DNA of 64,000 nt. It comes from Streptomyces spectabilis (GTDB lineage: Bacteria; Actinomycetota; Actinomycetes; Streptomycetales; Streptomycetaceae). Below, one piece after another: positions 53,339-64,000 of this stretch. How positions within the stretch are numbered: the first letter of the stretch is position 1; each line of letters begins with the position of its first letter. The stretch is taken from NCBI RefSeq assembly GCF_008704795.1, contig NZ_CP023690.1, positions 5,652,501-5,716,500 on the forward strand, written 5' to 3'. The position numbers and the translations under genes were made by a program. Below the pieces are notes generated by a model. The model did no database searches. It saw nothing but the letters and a program-made list of their open reading frames with translations, and was not told the origin of the DNA.

Positions 53339-53866
53339 ATGAGAGCTCGCAAGACCGCGATCGCCGCCTCTGCCTGTGCCTTCGTCCTGGTCAGCGGCGG
53401 TGCCGCGGTCGCCGGCACCGGCCCGGCTCCCGCGCCCGACGCCCGCAGGGCCGCGCCCCAGTCGACGGCGCCCTCCGCGGACGGCAACCCGAGGAGCGCC
53501 AAGGCACAGGCCGCGGGGGTCTGTGCCGACGCCTACCAGATCGGGACCACGGCCTACATCGACCGGAACGGCGCGCACGCGGCGTCCGTCAAGCAGTTCT
53601 ACTCGCCCTCGTGCAAGAAGAACTACGGCTACGTGTGGGTGTGGAAGAGCTTCCGCGACAAGATCAAGGACTACGACGTCAGCACCGGCGTCTACAGCTA
53701 CACCCGGGACGAGATCCTCGGCCAGGACTGGTGGAACCGCACCAACAGCGCGGAGTTCTGGTCGCTGCCCGCGGCCACCGCCGCCGAGTGCACCGCGGCC
53801 ATCGGCCAGCTGCGCGCTCCCGGTGATCCGCTGCCGGGCCAGGCGCTGACGTCCAAGCGCTGCTGA
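53339..53866 (+). CDS. Secreted protein with DUF2690-like cysteine pattern
   Basis: 175 aa from ATG 53339; the open frame before it is not conserved. A Sec signal peptide is clear (MRARKTAIAASACAFVLVSG, AXA cleavage near AVAGT). The mature part has GVCADAY, YSPSCKKNYGYVWVW and ends AAECTAA...KRC; four cysteines imply disulfides. The C-x(n)-YS-x-C spacing is like DUF2690 proteins, but I am not sure. It is a small extracellular globule inserted between nusG and rplK, with its own terminator. Confidence 0.75.
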   Translation: MRARKTAIAASACAFVLVSGGAAVAGTGPAPAPDARRAAPQSTAPSADGNPRSAKAQAAGVCADAYQIGTTAYIDRNGAHAASVKQFYSPSCKKNYGYVWVWKSFRDKIKDYDVSTGVYSYTRDEILGQDWWNRTNSAEFWSLPAATAAECTAAIGQLRAPGDPLPGQALTSKRC

Positions 53867-53961
53867 GGCCGGGGCCGCCCTCGAACGCGGGGGCCGGCTC
53901 TCAAGTGCCCGCTCGGCGGGGGGCGCCCTCCCGGCCCTCGTCGAGCGGGGCCGCGGCACGT

Positions 53962-53994
53962 CCGTGGGCCCGTCACACGGGGGCGGGCCCACGG
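53962..53994 (+). terminator. Terminator of the secreted-protein gene
   Basis: ccgtgggcccg (53962-53972) pairs perfectly with cgggcccacgg (53984-53994). Confidence 0.7.
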
Positions 53995-54011
53995 GCCTGC
54001 TCGGGGTCGGT

Positions 54012-54040
54012 TTGGGCCCCGGCGCGTTACCCGTTATCGT
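54012..54040 (+). promoter_or_regulatory. Promoter of rplK-rplA
   Basis: TTGGGC (54012-54017), 17-bp spacer, TATCGT (54035-54040). The start codon of rplK is 118 bp downstream, leaving a leader that may hold the L1 autoregulatory site; a small stem gacgatcg/cggtcgtc is in it. Confidence 0.55.
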
Positions 54041-54157
54041 AGGGCGGTATGCCTCTATCCAGATGATCCAGACGATCGTGTGACGGTCGTCGCGGAATGC
54101 CGCAGGATCACGGCGGATGAGGCTGCTCAACACTCTCACTAGGACCCGGAGAGAGCA

Positions 54158-54592
54158 ATGCCTCCCAAGAAGAAGAAGGTCACGGGGCTGATCAAGCTCC
54201 AGATCCAGGCCGGCGCCGCCAACCCGGCCCCGCCTGTCGGCCCCGCGCTGGGCCAGCACGGCGTGAACATCATGGAGTTCTGCAAGGCCTACAACGCCGC
54301 GACCGAGTCGCAGCGTGGCTGGGTGATCCCGGTGGAGATCACGGTCTACGAAGACCGTTCCTTCACCTTCATCACCAAGACCCCGCCGGCCGCGAAGATG
54401 ATCCTCAAGGCCGCGGGCGTGGAGAAGGGCTCCGGCGAGCCGCACAAGACCAAGGTCGCCAAGATCACCGAGGCGCAGGTCCGCGAGATCGCCACCACCA
54501 AGATGCCGGACCTCAACGCGAACGACCTGGACGCCGCGTCGAAGATCATCGCCGGTACCGCCCGCTCCATGGGCATCACGGTCGAGGGCTGA
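54158..54592 (+). CDS. rplK: 50S ribosomal protein L11
   Basis: 144 aa from ATG 54158, with GGAGAG 5-10 nt upstream. [22 protein letters not shown] is the thiopeptide/23S rRNA-binding loop region and matches the family. Binds the GTPase centre. Co-transcribed with rplA after a 79-bp gap. Confidence 0.97.
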
Positions 54593-54671
54593 CCTCACCC
54601 CCGTACGACCTGAGTGGCAGGGCCAGCGCCGGCCCGGACCACGAACTCCAACCTGAACCTCAGGAGTAGAA

Positions 54672-55394
54672 GTGAAGCGCAGCAAGACTCTCCGCGCTGC
54701 GGACGCCAAGATCGACCGGGACAAGCTCTACGCCCCGCTCGAGGCGGTCCGTCTCGCCAAGGAGACCTCCGCGACCAAGTTCGACGGCACCGTCGAGGTC
54801 GCCTTCCGTCTGGGTGTCGACCCGCGCAAGGCCGACCAGATGGTCCGTGGCACCGTGAACCTCCCGCACGGCACCGGTAAGACCGCCCGGGTCCTGGTCT
54901 TCGCGACCGGTGACCGTGCTGCGGCCGCGGAAGCCGCCGGGGCCGACATCGTCGGCGCCGACGAGCTGATCGACGAGGTCTCCAAGGGCCGTCTGGACTT
55001 CGACGCCGTCGTCGCCACCCCGGACCTCATGGGCAAGGTCGGCCGCCTCGGCCGCGTGCTCGGTCCGCGTGGTCTGATGCCGAACCCGAAGACCGGCACC
55101 GTGACCCCCGATGTCGTGAAGGCTGTCAACGACATCAAGGGCGGCAAGATCGAGTTCCGCGTCGACAAGCACTCGAACCTGCACTTCATCATCGGCAAGG
55201 TGTCCTTCGACGACACCAAGCTGGTGGAGAACTACGCCGCGGCCCTGGAGGAAGTCCTCCGTCTGAAGCCGTCGGCCGCGAAGGGCCGGTACATCAAGAA
55301 GGCCGCCATCACCACCACGATGGGCCCCGGCATTCCGCTGGACTCCAACCGCACCCGCAACCTCCTCACCGAGGAGGACCCGGCCGCCGTCTGA
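54672..55394 (+). CDS. rplA: 50S ribosomal protein L1
   Basis: 240 aa from GTG 54672, with CAGGAG 8 nt upstream. The family block [15 protein letters not shown] is present with KSGKIEF-like [12 protein letters not shown]1 binds the L1 stalk and its own mRNA to repress rplKA. A 12-bp stem at 55429-55463 follows. Confidence 0.97.
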   Translation: MKRSKTLRAADAKIDRDKLYAPLEAVRLAKETSATKFDGTVEVAFRLGVDPRKADQMVRGTVNLPHGTGKTARVLVFATGDRAAAAEAAGADIVGADELIDEVSKGRLDFDAVVATPDLMGKVGRLGRVLGPRGLMPNPKTGTVTPDVVKAVNDIKGGKIEFRVDKHSNLHFIIGKVSFDDTKLVENYAAALEEVLRLKPSAAKGRYIKKAAITTTMGPGIPLDSNRTRNLLTEEDPAAV

Positions 55395-55428
55395 CACTGA
55401 CGGCAGCCGCGCGTCTGGCGCGTATCCG

Positions 55429-55463
55429 ACGGGTCCCGCAACCATTCGTGGTGCGGGACCCGT
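55429..55463 (+). terminator. rplKA terminator
   Basis: acgggtcccgca (55429-55440) pairs with tgcgggacccgt (55452-55463), 12 bp perfect, loop 11. Confidence 0.75.
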
Positions 55464-55627
55464 CCCGTTGTACGGGTAGACGCTGGGGGAACGGGCTTCG
55501 CCCGTACGTGAACGAGCTTTCTCCGCAAGTGACTTCGCCGTACGTGATTTCGGCTACGTACGAAGGACGCCGGGGGGCGGGCCGCGCTAGCGTGCCGACT
55601 CTCCATGGACGCAAGGGGTGGGACGAC

Positions 55628-56530
55628 ATGAACGGCACGACAGCACGCCGCGTGGCGCTGGCGATCGCGGCCGCGACGGCGCTGACCGGCATCACCGCCT
55701 GTGGCTCGTCGGACGGCTCGGACAACGACTCCAAGGGCTCCTCCGGCAAGGGCGGGGGCGGCGGCCTCGGCGTCAGCCCGATAGCCGCCCTGCGCACCAT
55801 CGAGAAGTCCACCGACAAGGCGGACTCGGCCAGGGTGGAGTCCGAGACCACCATGGGCTCCGTGATGTCCATGAAGGCCAGCGGCGCCCTCGGCTGGGAG
55901 GACGGCCTCACCGGCAACATGACGATCACGTACACCGGCGGCCAGCTCGCCGAAACGATGCGTCAGACGGGCAGCACCTCGATGGAGGCCCGCTATCTGC
56001 CCGACGCGTACTACGCCAAGATGGGCGAGCAGTTCGCCGCGCAGGCCGACGGCAAGCACTGGGTGAAGTACGCGTACGACGACCTGGAGCGGATAGGCGG
56101 CGGCTCGGGCGCGTACATGAAGGACGCGATGCAGAACAGCACGCCGCACCAGTCGGTGAAGATGCTGCTCGCCTCCGGTGACGTGAAGAAGGTCGGCGAG
56201 GAGAAGGTCCGCGGCGTGAACACCACGCGCTACTCGGGCACTGTCGACGTCGCCGCGCTCGCCGAGAAGTCCTCCGGGCTCAGCGCGTCCCAACTCGCCG
56301 ACATGAAGCGGCAGCTGGAGCAGGCCGGCGTCACCACCGAGACCGTCGACATCTGGGTCAACGACGAGAACCTGCTGGTCAAGAAGGTCGAGAAGGGCCA
56401 GATGAAGACCGGCGCGCTGTCCGCGACGGCGTACTACAGCGACTACGGCACCGAGGTCTCCGCCGAGGAGCCGCCCGCGTCCGACACCGCCGACTTCAAG
56501 GACCTGATGAACCGGCAGCCCGCCACCTGA
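55628..56530 (+). CDS. Lipoprotein, LolA/LppX-like (copy 1)
   Basis: 300 aa from ATG 55628. The lipobox is ITAC in TALTGITACGSS, giving lipid-modified Cys and a Ser/Gly-rich linker. The mature domain resembles actinobacterial LppX/LprAFG- or LolA-like beta-barrel half proteins (LGWEDGLTGNMTITYTGG, WVKYAYDDLERI, DIWVNDENLLVKKVEK). It shares the block [20 protein letters not shown] with the next gene, so they are tandem paralogues. They may bind lipids or help export. Repeated CGTACGTGA motifs upstream (55503-55547) could be regulatory. Confidence 0.8.
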   Translation: MNGTTARRVALAIAAATALTGITACGSSDGSDNDSKGSSGKGGGGGLGVSPIAALRTIEKSTDKADSARVESETTMGSVMSMKASGALGWEDGLTGNMTITYTGGQLAETMRQTGSTSMEARYLPDAYYAKMGEQFAAQADGKHWVKYAYDDLERIGGGSGAYMKDAMQNSTPHQSVKMLLASGDVKKVGEEKVRGVNTTRYSGTVDVAALAEKSSGLSASQLADMKRQLEQAGVTTETVDIWVNDENLLVKKVEKGQMKTGALSATAYYSDYGTEVSAEEPPASDTADFKDLMNRQPAT

Positions 56531-56655
56531 TCTCGCCCCGATAGCAGCCTGATCACGTTCTGACCTCGGGAGATATCCCAGAGACCCCGCGTGTGTCCGT
56601 CAGGTAACCTCGGCCCACAGCAATAAATGGATCAAATGTTCCTAGGGGTGGGGTA

Positions 56656-57519
56656 ATGATCATTTCCGTACGTAAGGGCCGTAAGGGAGCGGCGGGGGCC
56701 GCCGTGGCGGCCCTGCTGCTCGCCGGTGGCGCGGTGGGCTGCGGCACGGAGAAGAAGTCGGACAGCGCGGGGGGCGACCTCTCGCCGGCCGCGGCCGTGC
56801 AGAAGGCCGCGAAGAACAGCGAGGAGCTCAAGTCCTTCAGCTTCCGCATGAAGGGCCAGGTGCCCGGTGACGGGCGCGTGAAGGCCGAGGCGTCGATGAC
56901 GGCGGAGCCGCTCGCCATGCGGATGAAGATGACCGCGCTCGACCAGGGGGCGCAGAAGGCCGAGATCCGGCTCGTCGACGGCGGCCTGTACCTCGGCGGC
57001 GGCAAGCCCTCCGCCGAGACGGACGGCAAGAGCTGGATGAAGTTCGACGCCAAGGCCATGGAGAAGCAGGGCGCGGGCAAGCCCGGGGGCTCCTCCATGT
57101 CCAGCCAGGCCGAGAAGAACCCGGCCCAGGAGGCCGCCTTCCTGACCGGCTCCAAGGACGTGAAGAAGGTCGGCGAGGAGACCGTCGACGGCGTCGAGAC
57201 GACCCACTACAAGGGCACGGTCACCCTCGACGACCTGCGCGCGGACCTCAAGGGTGAGGACGCGAAGACGCGGGCGAGCCGCACGAAGAACATCGAGAAG
57301 TTCGAGGACATGGGCATCGAGAAGCTCTCGATGGACATGTGGATCGACGGCGACGACCGGGCCAAGCAGTTCCGTACCCAGGGCGACGCCGACAAGGGCA
57401 AGTTCGACATGACGATCACGTTCTTCGACGTGAACAAGCCGGTGACGGTCACGGCACCGCCGAAGAGCCAGGTCATGGACCTCGCCCAGATGATGAAGGA
57501 CTCGGGCGCGAAGGGCTGA
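56656..57519 (+). CDS. Lipoprotein, LolA/LppX-like (copy 2)
   Basis: 287 aa from ATG 56656, with a GGGGTGGGG site. The lipobox is AVGC in [32 protein letters not shown] aligns with copy 1. The mature domain is Lys/Met-rich ([17 protein letters not shown]). Two related lipoproteins sit between rplA and rplJ, a position I recall as conserved in Streptomyces; why is unclear. Downstream is the L10 leader. Confidence 0.82.
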   Translation: MIISVRKGRKGAAGAAVAALLLAGGAVGCGTEKKSDSAGGDLSPAAAVQKAAKNSEELKSFSFRMKGQVPGDGRVKAEASMTAEPLAMRMKMTALDQGAQKAEIRLVDGGLYLGGGKPSAETDGKSWMKFDAKAMEKQGAGKPGGSSMSSQAEKNPAQEAAFLTGSKDVKKVGEETVDGVETTHYKGTVTLDDLRADLKGEDAKTRASRTKNIEKFEDMGIEKLSMDMWIDGDDRAKQFRTQGDADKGKFDMTITFFDVNKPVTVTAPPKSQVMDLAQMMKDSGAKG

Positions 57520-57830
57520 CCCGATTTGCTCGACGCGCCCCCGTTCGCGTAACCTTCCGGAGAAGCCAAAGACCGCTGGTCGTTGTCGTGTGCTCGTGAG
57601 GGTATGCGGCGGCCGAAGGATCCGCTGAACTGCGGACGACCCGCGCAGGTGACCGTGGAAGTGCTCCTGGACGCGCAAGTGTCCGGTAGAGCTCACGCCC
57701 CGTGCGCCTGCGCCGGGGCGTTTCGTTTTGTGCAGAGCCCCTTCCTTGTGCCTGATTCAGGCGGTCCGGCGACGCGGCTGATCGAGAAGGGTCAGTCGAG
57801 GATCATCACCCCGGAAGGAGGCCGAGGCTC
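57520..57830 (+). promoter_or_regulatory. rplJL promoter and L10-type mRNA leader with attenuator
   Basis: No coding frame is supported in this 311-bp stretch. About 57585-57695 has the base-paired, purine-rich look of the L10(L12)4-binding leader of actinobacterial rplJL mRNAs. It ends in a hairpin acgccccg (57695-57702) with cggggcgt (57714-57721), then TTCGTTTTG, which can act as an intrinsic attenuator. L10 binding is expected to control rplJL. The exact promoter is not clear. Confidence 0.6.
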
Positions 57831-58358
57831 ATGGCGACGTCCGACAAGGTCGCAGCCGTCGAGGAGATCACGCAGAAGCTGCGCGACTCCAACGCTGCTG
57901 TTGTGACTTCTTACACCGGACTGAGCGTGGCGCAGCTCAAGCAGCTCCGCCGTTCTCTCGGCGACAACGCTCAGTACCGTGTGGTGAAGAACACGCTGAC
58001 CAAGATCGCGGCCAACGAGGCCGGGATTTCGCTGGACGAGCACCTCAAGGGCTCGACGGCGGTCGCCTTCGTGACCGGTGACCCGGTCGAGGCGGCGAAG
58101 GGTCTGCGTGACTTCGCCAAGGAGAACCCCGCCCTTGTCATCAAGGGTGGCGTTCTGGACGGCAAGGCGCTGTCCGCCGACGACATCAAGAAGCTTGCGG
58201 ACCTCGAGTCCCGCGAGGTTCTGCTCTCCAAGCTGGCCGGTGCCTTCAAGGGCAAGCAGTCTCAGGCTGCCTCTGTCTTCCAGGCGCTGCCGTCGAAGCT
58301 CGTCCGCACCGTGGACGCGCTCCGTGCCAAGCAGGACGAGCAGGGCGGTGCCGAGTAA
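57831..58358 (+). CDS. rplJ: 50S ribosomal protein L10
   Basis: 175 aa from ATG 57831, with GGAAGGAGG about 8 nt upstream. [24 protein letters not shown] and [12 protein letters not shown] are the family start. Forms the base of the L7/L12 stalk and binds its own leader. rplL follows after 111 bp. Confidence 0.97.
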   Translation: MATSDKVAAVEEITQKLRDSNAAVVTSYTGLSVAQLKQLRRSLGDNAQYRVVKNTLTKIAANEAGISLDEHLKGSTAVAFVTGDPVEAAKGLRDFAKENPALVIKGGVLDGKALSADDIKKLADLESREVLLSKLAGAFKGKQSQAASVFQALPSKLVRTVDALRAKQDEQGGAE

Positions 58359-58469
58359 CTCGGCTCGCACATTGACCGCCGTCTGACGGCGACGGTCACA
58401 GCGGGCCAGACGTACGCCCGCCACACCAGTACATCCGGCACCTGCCGAATTAGTGGAAGGACCGCCATC

Positions 58470-58859
58470 ATGGCGAAGCTCACCCAGGACGAGCTGCTCG
58501 CGCAGTTCGAGGAGATGACCCTCATCGAGCTCTCCGAGTTCGTGAAGGCCTTCGAGGAGAAGTTCGACGTCACCGCCGCCGCTGCCGCGCCGGTCGTCGT
58601 CGCCGGTGGTGCCGCTGGTGGCGCCGCTGCCGCCGCCGAGGAGGAGCAGGACGAGTTCGACGTCATCCTCACCGGTGCCGGCGACAAGAAGATCCAGGTC
58701 ATCAAGGTCGTGCGTGAGCTGACCTCCCTGGGCCTGAAGGAGGCCAAGGACCTCGTCGACGGCACCCCGAAGCCGGTCCTCGAGAAGGTCGCCAAGGACG
58801 CCGCGGAGAAGGCCGCCGAGGCCCTCAAGGGCGCCGGCGCCTCCGTCGAGGTCAAGTAA
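58470..58859 (+). CDS. rplL: 50S ribosomal protein L7/L12
   Basis: 129 aa from ATG 58470, with GGAAGGA upstream. An N-terminal dimer domain, an Ala/Gly hinge ([16 protein letters not shown]) and the factor-binding domain ([20 protein letters not shown]) are in place. Recruits translation GTPases to the ribosome. It ends the rplJL unit, followed by a long hairpin. Confidence 0.97.
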   Translation: MAKLTQDELLAQFEEMTLIELSEFVKAFEEKFDVTAAAAAPVVVAGGAAGGAAAAAEEEQDEFDVILTGAGDKKIQVIKVVRELTSLGLKEAKDLVDGTPKPVLEKVAKDAAEKAAEALKGAGASVEVK

Positions 58860-58944
58860 CACCTCACGGGGTCGTACGCGACTCCCTGAGCCTCGTGGTC
58901 CTGTGAGGGGCCACACGGCTCCCGCGCTGTAACGCGCAGACACT

Positions 58945-58978
58945 GAAGGGCGATCACCCAGTTGGGTGGTCGCCCTTC
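58945..58978 (+). terminator. rplJL terminator
   Basis: gaagggcgatcaccca (58945-58960) pairs with tgggtggtcgcccttc (58963-58978), 16 bp with one wobble. The innermost pairs must open for a loop. Confidence 0.75.
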
Positions 58979-59464
58979 GGCATTCCCGTGACGGCTGCCT
59001 TGCACTGTCGGCACCGGCGAGTATGGTGATCTTCGTTGTGCCTCCGGACGACCCCCGAAGGTTCCTGAATCGGAGCCTGTCAGGGCTGGGGGGCCTTGAC
59101 GAACCGCACGCAGCGCGCAATTCTCAGGACGCGTCGTCACAACGATCCGCATCCGAGGCATGGATCGGCGGCGAAGAGGGCAGTATCGATGTGCGTTGAG
59201 GACGTGGCTTGCCGCAGGTGTTGAGAACACAAAGGGTCTTCAGAAACCCGCACTGGACATCAGTGGGCCAGGTGGCTACACTGACCCTTTGCGCTGCCTG
59301 TTAGCTGCCTCCTGCCCGTCACCAGGGGCATGCCCATCCCTGAGCATCGTGGGTTGAAACCGTCCTGACCTGGCCTTTTGGCCACTTCAAGACCGTCTCT
59401 CCCCCGTGCCAAGGCTGGGACCGGTACGCGCGTAGTGAGTCCGAGCCCTCGGAAGGACCCCCTC
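58979..59464 (+). other. rpoBC upstream region, no gene seen
   Basis: This 486-bp stretch has no frame with a start and conserved composition. It has the promoter at 59254-59282 and a long untranslated leader to rpoB (59465). Open frames extending upstream of rpoB reach TTG 59378 but add only non-conserved residues. Confidence 0.7.
59254..59282 (+). promoter_or_regulatory. Candidate rpoBC promoter
   Basis: TGGACA (59254-59259), 17-bp spacer, TACACT (59277-59282). Transcription from here gives a leader of about 175 nt. It is the best -35/-10 pair in the region. Confidence 0.55.
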
Positions 59465-62950
<3,486 letters not shown>

Positions 62951-62957
62951 CGGGAGT

Positions 62958-62985
62958 CCGGCGGGCTCAAGCATGAGCCCGCCGG
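62958..62985 (+). other. Hairpin between rpoB and rpoC
   Basis: ccggcgggctca (62958-62969) pairs perfectly with tgagcccgccgg (62974-62985), 12 bp, loop agca, 8 bp after the rpoB stop. No T-tract, so it may be a stability or processing element in the rpoBC mRNA and not a full terminator. Confidence 0.6.
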
Positions 62986-63044
62986 CCCCAGGACCCCCGT
63001 TTCAGACCCCTAAGACTTACAACCCTGAGAGGGATTGACGCATA

Positions 63045-64000
63045 GTGCTCGACGTCAACTTCTTCGATGAGCTCCGGATCGGTCTGGCCACCGCTGACGA
63101 CATCCGTCAGTGGAGCCACGGCGAGGTCAAGAAGCCCGAGACCATCAACTACCGCACCCTCAAGCCCGAAAAGGACGGACTCTTCTGCGAGAAGATCTTC
63201 GGTCCGACCCGGGACTGGGAGTGCTACTGCGGTAAGTACAAGCGTGTCCGCTTCAAGGGCATCATCTGCGAGCGCTGCGGCGTCGAGGTCACTCGCGCCA
63301 AGGTGCGTCGTGAGCGGATGGGCCACATCGAGCTGGCCGCGCCCGTCACGCACATCTGGTACTTCAAGGGTGTCCCGTCGCGCCTGGGCTACCTGCTCGA
63401 CCTCGCGCCGAAGGACCTCGAGAAGGTCATCTACTTCGCCGCGTACATGATCACGTTCGTGGACGAGGAGCGCCGCACGCGCGATCTGCCCTCCCTGGAG
63501 GCGCACGTCTCCGTGGAGCGTCAGCAGATCGAGAACCGCCGCGACGCCGACCTCGAAGGCCGCGCCAAGAAGCTCGAGACCGACCTGGCCGAGCTGGAGG
63601 CCGAGGGCGCCAAGGCCGACGTGCGCCGCAAGGTGCGCGAGGGCGCCGAGCGCGAGATGAAGCAGCTGCGCGACCGCGCGCAGCGCGAGATCGACCGTCT
63701 GGACGAGGTCTGGTCGCGCTTCAAGAACCTCAAGGTCCAGGACCTCGAGGGCGACGAGCTGCTCTACCGCGAGCTGCGTGACCGCTTCGGCACGTACTTC
63801 GACGGCTCGATGGGTGCCGCGGCGCTGCAGAAGCGCCTGGAGTCCTTCGACCTCGACGAGGAGGCCGAGCGCCTCCGCGAGATCATCCGCACCGGCAAGG
63901 GCCAGAAGAAGACCCGTGCGCTCAAGCGCCTCAAGGTCGTCTCCGCGTTCCTGCAGACCTCGAACAGCCCCAAGGGCATGGTTCTGGACTGCGTGCCGGT
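63045..64000 (+). CDS. rpoC: DNA-directed RNA polymerase subunit beta' (5' part)
   Basis: 318 codons from GTG 63045 to the window edge, with GAGAGGGA upstream. The start [20 protein letters not shown] is the actinobacterial RpoC N-terminus. The zinc-binding domain [13 protein letters not shown] with [10 protein letters not shown] supplies four cysteines. A charged coiled-coil-like insert (about residues 165-235) follows. The gene continues beyond the window. Confidence 0.97.
   Translation, partial: MLDVNFFDELRIGLATADDIRQWSHGEVKKPETINYRTLKPEKDGLFCEKIFGPTRDWECYCGKYKRVRFKGIICERCGVEVTRAKVRRERMGHIELAAPVTHIWYFKGVPSRLGYLLDLAPKDLEKVIYFAAYMITFVDEERRTRDLPSLEAHVSVERQQIENRRDADLEGRAKKLETDLAELEAEGAKADVRRKVREGAEREMKQLRDRAQREIDRLDEVWSRFKNLKVQDLEGDELLYRELRDRFGTYFDGSMGAAALQKRLESFDLDEEAERLREIIRTGKGQKKTRALKRLKVVSAFLQTSNSPKGMVLDCVP

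Noticed and set aside
59378..59464. An upstream TTG start for rpoB adding 29 residues
   Set aside because: The 59465 start has the SD-like GGAAGGA and gives the expected N-terminus and length; the extra residues are not conserved-looking.

Overview
The window is a high-GC actinobacterial chromosome segment, almost certainly from Streptomyces. Supporting signs are strong G/C third-position bias, many GTG starts (and a TTG start for rpoB), tRNA genes without an encoded CCA, a homologue of the Streptomyces griseus secreted aminopeptidase, and a gene order that I recall from Streptomyces core chromosomes (korAB - two-component genes - partial nuo operon - htpX - yajQ - rpmG - murB - secE - nusG - rplKA - rplJL - rpoBC). 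I see no insertion sequence, prophage, CRISPR array or antibiotic biosynthetic cluster.

Region 1 (1-17640) is accessory. It holds a LolA/RseB-like secreted protein with an ABC-2 exporter, a flavodoxin-fold reductase behind a perfect palindrome, a secreted M28 zinc aminopeptidase, a GT-C-like membrane protein, a hemerythrin-domain protein and an LLM-type oxidoreductase. Several regulator/target pairs follow: GlxA-type/cupin, HxlR-VOC/MFS, AraC/NmrA and NmrA-like/HxlR (QorR-like). A RarD-like permease lies among them. Two intergenic regions carry copies of the same dispersed hairpin element.

Region 2 (17658-34879) is an energy-metabolism block. On the minus strand are ferredoxin-dependent 2-oxoacid oxidoreductase korA-korB, one NarL-type response regulator and two recently duplicated histidine kinases. 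Divergent from them is a translationally coupled nuoABCHIJKLMN operon with no nuoD, nuoE, nuoF or nuoG. A proton-pumping arm next to a ferredoxin-reducing enzyme, and without an NADH module, is the most interesting assembly here.

Region 3 (35062-42247) holds htpX-yccF, an APC permease, a small GlsB/YeaQ membrane protein, yajQ, tRNA-Tyr, a GNAT acetyltransferase, a small zinc-ribbon-like protein, an NAD-binding protein and an amidohydrolase.

Region 4 (42590-51668) starts with tRNA-Thr, tRNA-Met, rpmG and a HadA/HadB-like dehydratase pair. A TetR/MFS pair with matching operators, murB, an SDR/TetR pair with a strong operator, adenosine deaminase, an aminotransferase and tRNA-Trp follow.

Region 5 (51776-64000) is the transcription/translation core: secE, nusG, a secreted protein, rplK, rplA, two paralogous lipoproteins, an L10-type leader, rplJ, rplL, rpoB and the 5' part of rpoC, which runs off the window. 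Perfect-stem hairpins separate most units, and several divergent regulator/target pairs share clear inverted-repeat operator candidates.
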